Positions 7,507-15,412 of a stretch of 64,000 nt of DNA are shown here, piece after piece. Below the pieces are notes generated by a model. The model saw nothing but the letters and a program-made list of their open reading frames with translations. It had not been told where the DNA came from and made no database searches. The position numbers were made by a program, and so were the translations under genes. The DNA is from JBJXHN01 sp046233135 (GTDB lineage: Bacteria; Pseudomonadota; Alphaproteobacteria; Rhodospirillales; Rhodospirillaceae): NCBI GenBank assembly GCA_046233135.1, contig JBJXHN010000003.1:62001-126000 (forward strand), written 5' to 3'. Position 1 is the stretch's first letter, and every line of letters starts with the position of its first letter.

Positions 7507-8676
7507 ATGACCCGTTCGTGCATCATCGGCTGGGCGCATACGCCCTTCGGCAAGCTGGACGACCCGGATGTGGAGAGCCTGATGGCCCGCGTATCCGGCG
7601 AGGCCCTGGCCCATGCCGGCGTCGAGGCCGGCGACGTGGACGGCCTGTATGTGGGCGTGATGAACAACGGCTTTTCCAAACAGGGTTTCGAAGCCGCCCA
7701 GGTGGCGCTCGGCCTGCCGGAGCTGGCCCATGTGCCCGCCAACCGGCTGGAAAACGCCTGCGCCACCGGCTCGGCCGCCCTCTATGCCGCGCTCGACTTC
7801 ATCGACAGCGGCCGGGGCCGCATCGCCCTGGTGGTGGGGGCGGAAAAGATGACCGCCACCCCGCTGACCCAGACCAGCGACATCCTGCTCAGCGCGTCCT
7901 ACCGCAAGGAAGAGGCCGAGTTCGAAGCCGGGTTCGCCGGAGTCTTCGGCTATATCGCCCAGACCTATTTCCAGCGCTACGGCGACCGCAGCACGGAGCT
8001 GGCCCGCATCGCCGCCAAGAACCACCGCAACGGGGTAGAGAACCCCTACGCCCAGATGCGCAAGGACTTGGGCTTCGACTTCTGCAACACGCTCTCTGAC
8101 CGCAATCCCTACGTCGCCGCGCCGCTCCGCCGCACCGACTGCTCGCTGGTGTCCGACGGGGCGGCCGCCCTCGTGGTCGCCCACGAGGATGTGGCCGAGG
8201 GTCTGGAGCGCGCCCTGGCCTTCCGCGCCCGGCAGCAGGCCAACGACGCCCTGCCGCTGTCGCGCCGGGATCCCACGGCCTTTGACGGCGCGCGGCGGGC
8301 CTGGGACAAGGCCCGCGCCGAGGCCGGGGTGACCCTGGACGACCTCAGCCTTGTGGAAACCCACGACTGCTTCACCATGGCCGAACTGATCGAATACGAA
8401 GCCATGGGCCTCGCCGCTCCGGGTCAGGGCTATCGGGTGGTTCAGGACGGCATCACCGAGAAGACCGGCCGCCTGCCGGTGAACCCGTCGGGTGGCCTGA
8501 AGTCCAAGGGCCACCCCATCGGCGCCACCGGCGTCTCGCAGCATGTGATGGCCTGCCTGCAGCTGACCGGCGAGGCCGGCGGCATGCAGATCCCCGGCGC
8601 CACCCTGGCCGCGGTGTTCAACATGGGCGGGGCGGCGGTGACCAACTTCGTCTCCATCCTGGAACGCCGCAAATGA
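7507..8676 (+). CDS. Thiolase family protein (SCP-x-like)
   Basis: A 389-residue thiolase-fold enzyme. The acyl-accepting cysteine is C85 (ENACATG) and the GHP(I)GATG loop carries H336. The second catalytic cysteine of classical thiolases (CxG near the C-terminus) is missing: the corresponding stretch reads FNMGG (N372), as in SCP-x/sterol-carrier type thiolases and their aldolase relatives. This points to thiolysis or retro-aldol cleavage of a branched 3-oxo- or 3-hydroxyacyl-CoA rather than acetoacetyl-CoA. The ribosome binding site AGAAAGG is 10 bases upstream. The stop overlaps the start of the acyl-CoA synthetase gene by four bases (ATGA), indicating translational coupling. Confidence 0.88.
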   Translation: MTRSCIIGWAHTPFGKLDDPDVESLMARVSGEALAHAGVEAGDVDGLYVGVMNNGFSKQGFEAAQVALGLPELAHVPANRLENACATGSAALYAALDFIDSGRGRIALVVGAEKMTATPLTQTSDILLSASYRKEEAEFEAGFAGVFGYIAQTYFQRYGDRSTELARIAAKNHRNGVENPYAQMRKDLGFDFCNTLSDRNPYVAAPLRRTDCSLVSDGAAALVVAHEDVAEGLERALAFRARQQANDALPLSRRDPTAFDGARRAWDKARAEAGVTLDDLSLVETHDCFTMAELIEYEAMGLAAPGQGYRVVQDGITEKTGRLPVNPSGGLKSKGHPIGATGVSQHVMACLQLTGEAGGMQIPGATLAAVFNMGGAAVTNFVSILERRK

Positions 8677-10307
8677 GCGCCCGGGAAGACAGCGCCCCGA
8701 AGGGCGGCTTGGCCCGCATCAGCAACCGGGTCATGAACCTGTCCCACGTGCTGCGGCAATGCGCGCTACGCCACGGGGACCGTATCGGCTTCGTCTGGGG
8801 GGAACGGACCTGGACCTGGGCCGAACTGGACCGGCGGGTGGATGCCCTGGCCGCCGCCCTGGCCGCCCGGGGCATCACCAAGGGCGACCGGATCCTCGTG
8901 CAGTCCCGCAACAGCAACCAGATGTTCGAAAGCATGTTCGTCTGCTTCCGGCTGGGGGCGGTGTGGGTGCCCACCAACTTCCGCCAGACGCCCGACGACG
9001 TCGCCTATCTCGCCAAGGCCAGCGGAGCGGCAGGGATGATTTGCCAGGCCGACTTCCCCGACCATGCCCGGGCCGTGATCGACGCTGTCCCGGGCATCCG
9101 TGCCCGCATCTCCATCGGCGCGGGCGGGGATTTCGGCGAGGACTACGACACCCTGGTGGCCGCCCATGACGGTGCCCGTGCCCCGGTGGCGGATGTGGAG
9201 CACAACGATCCCTGCTGGTTCTTCTTCACGTCGGGCACCACAGGGCGGCCGAAGGCGGGGGTGCTGACCCACGGCCAGATGGCCTTTGTCATCACCAACC
9301 ACCTCTGCGACCTGATGCCCGGGACGACGGTGGACGATGCCTCTCTGGTCGTCGCCCCGCTGTCCCATGGCGCGGGGATCCATCAGCTGGCGCAGACCGC
9401 CCGGGGGGTGAAGACGGTGATCGTCAATCCCGACCGCTTCGACCCGGCGGAAGCCTGGGCGCTGGTGGAGCGGTGGCGGATCACCAACATGTTCACCGTG
9501 CCGACCATCGTCAAACTGCTGACCGAGCATCCCTCGGTGGATGCCTGCGATCACAGCTCGCTGCGCTATGTGATCTACGCCGGCGCGCCGATGTATCGCG
9601 AGGACCAGAAACATGCGCTCGGCAAGCTGGGGAAGGTGCTGGTGCAGTACTTCGGCCTGGGCGAGGTCACCGGCAATATCACCGTCCTGCCGCCGGCGCT
9701 GCATGACCCGGACGACGGGCCGGACGTGAAGATCGGCACCTGCGGCATCGAGCGCACGGGCATGCAGGTGACCATTCAGGACCCGGACGGCCGCATCCTC
9801 GGCCCGGGAGAAACGGGAGACATCTGCGTCTGCGGCCCCGCCGTCTTCGCCGGCTACTACGACAACCCGGAGGCCAACGCGAAGGCCTTCCGCGACGGCT
9901 GGTTCAACACCGGCGACATGGGCCATATGGACGCGGAAGGATTCCTGTACATCACCGGCCGGGCATCGGACATGTACATCTCCGGCGGCTCCAACGTCTA
10001 TCCGCGCGAGACGGAGGAAAAGATCCTCGCCCATCCGGCGGTGGCGGAGGTCGCCATCGTCGGTGTCCCGGACAGGACCTGGGGCGAGGTGGGCATCGCC
10101 GTCTGCGTCCTCCGCCCGGGAGAGAGCCTCGACGAAGCCGCCCTGCTCGGCTGGCTGAAGGACAAGGTGGCGCGCTACAAGCTGCCCAGGCGGGTGGTCT
10201 TCTGGGACGCCCTGCCCCGCTCGGCCTATGGCAAGATCACCAAGAAGGATGTGCGGACGGCTTTGGAAGAGCGGGGATGCCTGTCGCTGGAAGGGGCGGA
10301 GGGCTGA
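8673..10307 (+). CDS. AMP-dependent acyl-CoA synthetase
   Basis: The 544-residue protein belongs to the ANL superfamily of CoA ligases. The P-loop motif FTSGTTGRPKAGVLTH is at about residue 183-198, the hinge-containing GWFNTGDMG at about 410, and the C-terminal catalytic lysine motif in SAYGKITKK near 520. It activates a carboxylic acid to the acyl-CoA with ATP. Sequence style (VFWDALPRSAYGKITKKDV) is that of fatty-acid or aromatic-acid ligases related to long-chain FadD proteins, but the substrate cannot be read off. It is the last gene of the GntR-dioxygenase-SDR-thiolase operon and converges with the thioesterase gene six bases further on. Confidence 0.88.
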   Translation: MSAREDSAPKGGLARISNRVMNLSHVLRQCALRHGDRIGFVWGERTWTWAELDRRVDALAAALAARGITKGDRILVQSRNSNQMFESMFVCFRLGAVWVPTNFRQTPDDVAYLAKASGAAGMICQADFPDHARAVIDAVPGIRARISIGAGGDFGEDYDTLVAAHDGARAPVADVEHNDPCWFFFTSGTTGRPKAGVLTHGQMAFVITNHLCDLMPGTTVDDASLVVAPLSHGAGIHQLAQTARGVKTVIVNPDRFDPAEAWALVERWRITNMFTVPTIVKLLTEHPSVDACDHSSLRYVIYAGAPMYREDQKHALGKLGKVLVQYFGLGEVTGNITVLPPALHDPDDGPDVKIGTCGIERTGMQVTIQDPDGRILGPGETGDICVCGPAVFAGYYDNPEANAKAFRDGWFNTGDMGHMDAEGFLYITGRASDMYISGGSNVYPRETEEKILAHPAVAEVAIVGVPDRTWGEVGIAVCVLRPGESLDEAALLGWLKDKVARYKLPRRVVFWDALPRSAYGKITKKDVRTALEERGCLSLEGAEG

Positions 10308-10313
10308 TCCCCC

Positions 10314-10784
10314 CTACCCCCGCTGCACCTTTTCCAAGGCCGCACGGATGTCGTCGGGGATCGGCACGGGGCGTTGGGTCTCGCGGTCCACATAGACATG
10401 GACCCAGCTGCCCTGGGCGGCGGCTTCGTCCTCGCCGGGCAGGAACAGGCCGAGGCCGTAAGTCACCGACGACGTCCCCAGCCTGTCCACGGCAATGGCG
10501 CCGTCGATCATCACCCCCATCGGGCCGAAGCCCGACAGGTCGATGGGCTTGGTGAAGACGCAGCGGCTTTCGGCCGCGAACGGCTTCACCGGAAAATCCG
10601 TCAGATCCACCCTGGCCTCTCTGGCCAGGAAGGTCACCACCACGATCTCGAAGTAGCGGTAGTAGACCACGTTGTTGACGTGGTTGAAGGGATCCAGGTC
10701 CCCCCAGCGCACCTGTATCGGGGTAAACCAAGAGAAATCACCACGACGCGCGATGGGGTCGCGGACCGGAGGAGCAGACGACAT
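10314..10784 (-). CDS. Hot-dog-fold acyl-CoA thioesterase (4HBT/YbgC type)
   Basis: A 156-residue single-domain hot-dog protein. The catalytic signature VRWGDLDPFNHVNNVVYYRYFE (positions about 25-46) contains the 4HBT-family Asp (WGDLD) and HVNN motif found in YbgC/FadM-like thioesterases. It would hydrolyse a short or medium acyl-CoA in the cytoplasm. It lies downstream of the 3-hydroxybutyrate dehydrogenase gene on the same strand (82 bases) and converges with the acyl-CoA synthetase. The ribosome binding site is weak. Confidence 0.82.
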   Translation of the reverse strand: MSSAPPVRDPIARRGDFSWFTPIQVRWGDLDPFNHVNNVVYYRYFEIVVVTFLAREARVDLTDFPVKPFAAESRCVFTKPIDLSGFGPMGVMIDGAIAVDRLGTSSVTYGLGLFLPGEDEAAAQGSWVHVYVDRETQRPVPIPDDIRAALEKVQRG

Positions 10785-10866
10785 GGCCCGGAATACACCT
10801 GTTCGGAAAATCTGACGGAAAGACGGGAGAGATCAGGCGATACAGACGCCGACGGACGGGACGGCC

Positions 10867-11655
10867 CTATTGGGCCGTCCAGCCGCCGTCCATGGAGAAA
10901 TGCGCGCCCGTGGTGCTGTCGGCCGCTTCGGAGCACAGGAAGACCGCCATGGAGCCCAGCTGTTCGGGGGTGACGAAGCGCAGCGACGGCTGCTTTTCCC
11001 CCAGCAGGTCCTTGCTCGCCTCTTCCACCGAGCAGCCCTGGTCCTTGGCCCGGGCCTCGATCTGCTTTTCCACCAGCGGCGTACGCACCCAGCCGGGGCA
11101 GATGGCGTTGACGGTGACGTGGCTGGTGGCGTTTTCCAGCGCGGTCACCTTGGTCAACCCCACCACACCGTGCTTGGCGGCCACATAGGCGGCCTTCTTC
11201 GCACTGGCCACTAGGCCGTGGGCGCTGGCGATATTGATGATGCGTCCCCAGTTGCGCTGCTTCATCCCCGGCAATGCGGCGGCCATGCAGTGGAACACCG
11301 CCGACAGGTTGATGGCGATCACCGCATCCCACTTCTCGCGGGGGAAATCTTCCGTCAGGTCCGTGTGCTGGATCCCGGCATTGTTGACCAGGATGTCGAC
11401 CTTGCCCAGTCCGGCCGCGGCGTCATGCACCAGCTTGGCGCAGTCATCGGCCTTGGACAGGTCGGCGAACAGATAGACGGCCTTCACGCCATAGGTGGAC
11501 TCGATATCCTTGCGCAGGGCCTCGATCTCGTCCGCGTCGCCGAAGCCGTTCAAGGCGATGTCACATCCCGCCGCGGCCAGCGTCCTGGCGATGCCCAGGC
11601 CGATGCCGCTGGTCGAGCCGGTGACCAGCGCCGCCTTACCATTCAATTCACCCAT
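10867..11655 (-). CDS. bdhA: 3-hydroxybutyrate dehydrogenase
   Basis: A 262-residue SDR enzyme with the canonical TGSTSGIGLGIA cofactor motif at about 12-23, NNAG at about 91, catalytic Ser (NIASAHG) and YVAAKHG (Tyr-x-x-x-Lys). The segments TLAAAGCDIALNGFGD, AFPREKWDAVIAINLS-like and ICPGWVRTPLVEKQI are characteristic of bacterial D-3-hydroxybutyrate dehydrogenases, which interconvert 3-hydroxybutyrate and acetoacetate with NAD, typically during poly-hydroxybutyrate turnover. GAGGA precedes the ATG by 5 bases. A perfect 9-bp GC-rich hairpin with a TATT loop (10859-10880) spans the stop codon, without a U-tract. Confidence 0.9.
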   Translation of the reverse strand: MGELNGKAALVTGSTSGIGLGIARTLAAAGCDIALNGFGDADEIEALRKDIESTYGVKAVYLFADLSKADDCAKLVHDAAAGLGKVDILVNNAGIQHTDLTEDFPREKWDAVIAINLSAVFHCMAAALPGMKQRNWGRIINIASAHGLVASAKKAAYVAAKHGVVGLTKVTALENATSHVTVNAICPGWVRTPLVEKQIEARAKDQGCSVEEASKDLLGEKQPSLRFVTPEQLGSMAVFLCSEAADSTTGAHFSMDGGWTAQ

Positions 11656-11802
11656 ACGATCCTCGCTCGGTTCTTTGGTTTTAAGTTATGCGGAACGGCC
11701 GTTTCCAATCATTCCGTTCAGCACCACCCTACCTCAAGGCACCCCATATCGGGGCGAGTATTTTGCGATGCAAAAGGCAGGGCAAAAGGCGGGACTTCTT
11801 CC

Positions 11803-11985
11803 TTAGCGCTTGAACACCGATTCCGCCGCAAGACGGGCGCCGCCCTTGCTGTCGATCATCGCCCGGACGCGGGCGATTTCGGCTTCCAGCTCGGCGATAT
11901 AGGACTCCAGATCACCGATGGACATGTCGTCCAGCGGCTTCAGCTTCGGGGCCTTCAGGCGGAGTTCCAGATCTTCCGGTTCCAT
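11803..11985 (-). CDS. DUF1192 family small protein
   Basis: A 60-residue protein typical in length and sequence for the alphaproteobacterial DUF1192 family: a short N-terminal stretch, the LDDMSIGDLESYIAELEAEI core predicted to form a coiled coil, and a basic C-terminus ending in AESVFKR. Its function is not known. The ATG at 11985 has an AAGGAA ribosome binding site 7 bases away; longer reading from further upstream is not credible because this start matches the family. It is divergent from the quinone oxidoreductase gene. Confidence 0.85.
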   Translation of the reverse strand: MEPEDLELRLKAPKLKPLDDMSIGDLESYIAELEAEIARVRAMIDSKGGARLAAESVFKR

Positions 11986-12122
11986 GAGGCGTTCCTTCCC
12001 TTGATCGGCCTGTGACTGGCATACTGCGGCTCCGACGCCCATATGGGGCGCCGAGACGCCGTGCTCACCCCCACCACGGCCGATTTCCCAGGTCCGCCGT
12101 CCCGCAGAGGAGCCCCGCCACC

Positions 12123-13133
12123 ATGACAGCCGCCCTGCCTGCCACCATGCGCTGCATCGAAATCGCCGAACCGGGCGCGCCGGACGTGCTGCGTCTCGCC
12201 GAACGGCCGCTGCCTGCCCCAAAGGACGGGGAAGTGCTGATCAAGGTGGAAGCCGCCGGGGTGAACCGGCCCGACGTGCTCCAGCGCCAGGGCAACTATC
12301 CGCCGCCGCCGGGCGCTTCGGACATTCCCGGGCTGGAGGTGGCCGGCACCATCGCCGCCCTCGGCCCCCATTGCGGCGAGGGACTGGTCGTGGGCGACCG
12401 GGTCTGCGCCCTGCTGTCGGGCGGTGGCTACGCCGAATACGCAACCACCGACGCCACCCTCTGCCTGCCCATTCCCGGCGAGCTGAACGCCGTGCAGGCC
12501 GCCGCCCTGCCGGAAACCTTCTTCACCGTCTGGCACAACGTCTTCGAACGCGGCGCCCTGCACGACGGCCAGAGCCTGCTGGTGCACGGCGGATCCAGCG
12601 GCATCGGCACCACGGCAATCCAGCTGGCCAAGGCCTTCGGGGCGACGGTCTTCACCACCGCCGGTTCGGCGGAAAAGGTGGCGGCCTGCACCGCGCTGGG
12701 CGCCGACCGGGCCATCGACTACACCACCGAGGACTATGTCGCGGTGATCAAGGACGCCACCGGCGGCAAAGGCGTGGACGTGGTGCTGGACATGGTCGGC
12801 GGCGACTATATCGACCGGGACATCCGCATCATGGCCGATGACGGCCGGCACGTGAACATCGCCTTCCTGAAGGGCAGCAAAGTGCAGCTGGACATGATGC
12901 GGGTGATGCTCAAGCGGCTGACCCTGACCGGATCCACCCTGCGTGCCCGCCCGGTCGAGGTCAAGGCCGCCATCGCCGCGCGGCTGGAAGACAAGGTGTG
13001 GCCGCTGCTGGCCGACGGCCGCATGGCCCCGCAGATCCACGCCACCTTCCCGCTGGCCGACGCCGTGGAGGCCCACCGGCTGATGGAAAGCTCCGGCCAT
13101 ATCGGCAAGATCGTACTGGAAATCGGACACTGA
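12123..13133 (+). CDS. NAD(P)H quinone oxidoreductase, PIG3 family
   Basis: A 336-residue zinc-free medium-chain dehydrogenase/reductase. The N-terminal GroES-like domain carries GVNRPDVLQRQGNYPPPPG, the signature of TP53I3/PIG3-type quinone oxidoreductases, and the Rossmann domain has LVHGGSSGIGTTAIQLAKAFGA around residue 155. No zinc-binding cysteines are seen. It would reduce quinones or activated alkenes with NADPH. I set the start at ATG 12123, preceded by GAGGAG; upstream in-frame codons are not needed. The gene is divergent from DUF1192, an arrangement I believe is common in alphaproteobacteria. Confidence 0.87.
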   Translation: MTAALPATMRCIEIAEPGAPDVLRLAERPLPAPKDGEVLIKVEAAGVNRPDVLQRQGNYPPPPGASDIPGLEVAGTIAALGPHCGEGLVVGDRVCALLSGGGYAEYATTDATLCLPIPGELNAVQAAALPETFFTVWHNVFERGALHDGQSLLVHGGSSGIGTTAIQLAKAFGATVFTTAGSAEKVAACTALGADRAIDYTTEDYVAVIKDATGGKGVDVVLDMVGGDYIDRDIRIMADDGRHVNIAFLKGSKVQLDMMRVMLKRLTLTGSTLRARPVEVKAAIAARLEDKVWPLLADGRMAPQIHATFPLADAVEAHRLMESSGHIGKIVLEIGH

Positions 13134-13489
13134 TCCCCAAGAACTCCGTTTGACCCGCCCCCGGCCTCGGTCTATATCAGCGGGAAGAGGTAGCCGGCCC
13201 GAACGGGCCGGGGTTCCCTGGCATCGGGTTCGACCCGGCCGGGACCGCCCCGCCGATCCACCGTGACGGAGTCCCATTCGGGCGTGGAGCAGGAAGGGCC
13301 CCGTTCGCTCCGGCGGACGGCCGGGCTACCGCCGTGCCCATATGCCCACATCAGGTGCCTTGTGCTGCACCGCCGGGGCGGTGGATCATGGCGGCCAGTC
13401 AGGTACCCCGTAACATGCTATACCGGTCCGGGATGATCCCGGGACGGCAGTCTAATCAATCGCCGCAGTGATATTTGCGAGGAGGAACT
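13134..13489. other. Intergenic region upstream of trcR
   Basis: This 356-base gap holds no coding sequence I can support. It has a perfect GC-rich hairpin at 13194-13211 (CCGGCCC-GAAC-GGGCCGG) about 60 bases after the oxidoreductase stop, with no U-tract. A TATACC -10-like element is near 13416, and the strong AGGAGG of trcR lies at its right end. The palindromic GGGATGATCCC near 13431 is a possible regulator site. Confidence 0.4.
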
Positions 13490-14185
13490 ATGGCCCTGCC
13501 CCTCATGCCCAAGGCAACCGCCGTGTGGCTGGTCGAGAACACGACGCTGAGCTTCGAGCAGATCGCCGATTTCTGCGGTATGCACGAGCTGGAGGTCCAG
13601 GCCATCGCCGACGGGGAAGTGGCCCAGGGCATCGTCGGCCTGGATCCCGTCGCCAACGGTCAGCTGGACCAGTTCGAAATCAACCGCTGCCAGAAGAGCC
13701 CGACGGCCAGCCTGCGGCTGAAGGCCTCGGCCAACCCGGTCCCCCAGGCCCGGCCGAAGGGCACCCGCTACACTCCGGTGTCCAAGCGCCATGACCGTCC
13801 CGACGGCATCGCCTGGATCCTGAAGAACCACCCGGAAATCACCGACGCGCAGGTCTGCAAACTGCTGGGGACCACCAAGCCCACCATCCAGTCCATCCGC
13901 GAACGCACCCACTGGAACGCCGCCAACATCAAGGCGCGCAACCCGGTGACCCTGGGCCTGTGCTCGGAAGCGGATCTGGAAAAGGCCATTGCCTTGTCGG
14001 GCGTGCGGCGGGCGGGCATGTCGACCCCGGTGCCCGAACCGGTGCATTTCCCCAGCGGGGATATCCCGGGCGAGGGCGACGAGCCGGACCCCGAACCCCG
14101 CCACATCCCCGCTCCGGAGCCCACCGCCGAATCCGTCTTCGGCACCACGCCCCGGCAGCCCGTGGACGATACCGACGAGGATTGA
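13490..14185 (+). CDS. trcR: DUF1013 protein, cell cycle transcriptional regulator TrcR family
   Basis: A 231-residue protein matching the alphaproteobacterial DUF1013 family (named TrcR in current annotation). It begins MALPLMPKATAVWLVENT and contains two short helix-turn-helix-like segments (TLSFEQIADFCGMHELEVQAIADGE and ITDAQVCKLLGTTKPTIQSI, about 18-40 and 115-135). The C-terminal 50 residues are Pro/Glu/Asp rich and probably disordered. The ATG has an excellent ribosome binding site, AGGAGG, 5 bases away. A strong intrinsic terminator follows 38 bases after the stop, so it is likely a single-gene transcript. The name is from memory of the family, so moderately sure. Confidence 0.82.
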   Translation: MALPLMPKATAVWLVENTTLSFEQIADFCGMHELEVQAIADGEVAQGIVGLDPVANGQLDQFEINRCQKSPTASLRLKASANPVPQARPKGTRYTPVSKRHDRPDGIAWILKNHPEITDAQVCKLLGTTKPTIQSIRERTHWNAANIKARNPVTLGLCSEADLEKAIALSGVRRAGMSTPVPEPVHFPSGDIPGEGDEPDPEPRHIPAPEPTAESVFGTTPRQPVDDTDED

Positions 14186-14223
14186 TCCCCGATCTCCGCT
14201 CCGGGGAAACAAAGATCTCAACC

Positions 14224-14266
14224 AAAAAGGCCGGGGAAGCGTGATGCTTCGCCGGCCTTTTTGTTT
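14224..14266 (+). terminator. Intrinsic terminator after trcR
   Basis: Two 17-base arms (14224-14240 and 14246-14262) pair with a single mismatch around a GTGAT loop, and the right arm runs into TTTTTGTTT. This is a strong rho-independent terminator on the + strand; because the left arm starts with five A's it may also stop leftward transcription. Confidence 0.9.
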
Positions 14267-14346
14267 GGCGCGCACGTTATACCGACTGCCGCGCCATCCG
14301 ACGCGTAGAAGGCTGCGTGCCGAATGAACGCAATAGCCGGCAATCG

Positions 14347-15264
14347 TCACGACGCCGGCACAGCCCCGATCTCGTCCCTGTCGAAGGGTGTCGTCTGGTA
14401 CATGTCGTTGATCCAGTTGCCGACCAGCAGATGCCCGAACCCGCGCCAGCTGTTCACCGGCATTCGCGTAGGGTCATCGTCGGGAAAATACCCCTCGGGA
14501 AACGACTGACCGCCATCGCGGCGATACTCGTCCCGCAGGGTTGTGGTGTCGTATTCCAGATGATTGAACATATGCAACGCGCCATGGTCCGGATCTGCCA
14601 CCAGACAAGGCCCGGCCCTGTCGGCAACAGCGAGCACCTGCAAGCTCCCGACGGCCATAAGATCGGTCATGCGCACCTCGGTCCAGCGGGATACCGGCAC
14701 GGCGAAGACATCGGGAAAACCGCGCAGGTAGGGTGAGGTCGGGGCAAGAACCCTGTGGGGAAACACGCCGAAAGCCTTGCCGGAAAGCGTATGCTTCGGT
14801 ATTCCGTGGAAGTGATGCAAGGCGGCCTGGGCGGCCCAACAGATGGTCAGCGTCCGATGCACATGGGTCTGCGTCCAATCGAGGATAGCGCATAACTCCG
14901 GCCAATATCGGACCTCCTCGAACGGCAGGCGCTCAACGGGCGCGCCGGTGATGATGAAGCCGTCAAACCGCTCCTGCCGGATATCGTCCCAAGGCCGGTA
15001 AAAGGTCGCCATGTGGTCGGCTGAGGTATTCCGGGAGACGTGATCGGTGATCCGCACCAGCCTCAGCTCGATCTGCAAGGGTGTCGCCCCCAGCAGGCGG
15101 GCGATCTGGGTTTCCGTATCGATCTTGTTCGGCATCAGGTTCAGCAGCGCGATGCGAAGCGGCCGGATATCCTGACGCACCGCGTCGGCGTCGCGCATGA
15201 CAATAATTCCCTCGTCCTCGAGGGCGCGACGGGCGGGAAGATCGTCGGGAATCGTAATCGGCAC
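14347..15264 (-). CDS. metAA: Homoserine O-acetyltransferase (MetA family)
   Basis: A 305-residue MetA-family acyltransferase of the first step of methionine synthesis. The catalytic cysteine is C142 (TICWAAQAAL), and the FNHLEY motif supplies the histidine and glutamate of the catalytic centre. MetA enzymes with Gly at position 111 use succinyl-CoA while those with Glu use acetyl-CoA; here residue 111 is Glu (GAPVE), so O-acetylhomoserine is the predicted product. The start is a GTG at 15262-15264, with AGAAGGG 8 bases upstream. I found no recognisable SAM riboswitch in the 150-base leader. Confidence 0.9.
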   Translation of the reverse strand: MPITIPDDLPARRALEDEGIIVMRDADAVRQDIRPLRIALLNLMPNKIDTETQIARLLGATPLQIELRLVRITDHVSRNTSADHMATFYRPWDDIRQERFDGFIITGAPVERLPFEEVRYWPELCAILDWTQTHVHRTLTICWAAQAALHHFHGIPKHTLSGKAFGVFPHRVLAPTSPYLRGFPDVFAVPVSRWTEVRMTDLMAVGSLQVLAVADRAGPCLVADPDHGALHMFNHLEYDTTTLRDEYRRDGGQSFPEGYFPDDDPTRMPVNSWRGFGHLLVGNWINDMYQTTPFDRDEIGAVPAS

Positions 15265-15412
15265 GGTGTCTGACCCTTCTTACGGGAGCGACAAGCCGTG
15301 GCGTGATCCGTCTGATTGCCGGTTCGGCCTCATCCCCCTGCCGGGGTGCCACCTTGCCCGGATCGGCAGGTTGGCGTTGGGTGTCGCCCCAACTCTTGAT
15401 GCGGCGGCCATG

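Noticed and set aside
10859..10880. GC-rich hairpin at the bdhA stop as an intrinsic terminator
   Set aside because: Perfect stem but no U-tract, and the thioesterase gene continues on the same strand 82 bases on.
13215..13240. GGGTTCGACCC resembling a tRNA T-arm
   Set aside because: The arms do not pair in T-arm register and no acceptor, D or anticodon stem surrounds it.
15265..15412. Possible SAM riboswitch in the metA leader
   Set aside because: Hairpins are present, but I could not match the conserved core of SAM-I, SAM-II or SAM/SAH aptamers.
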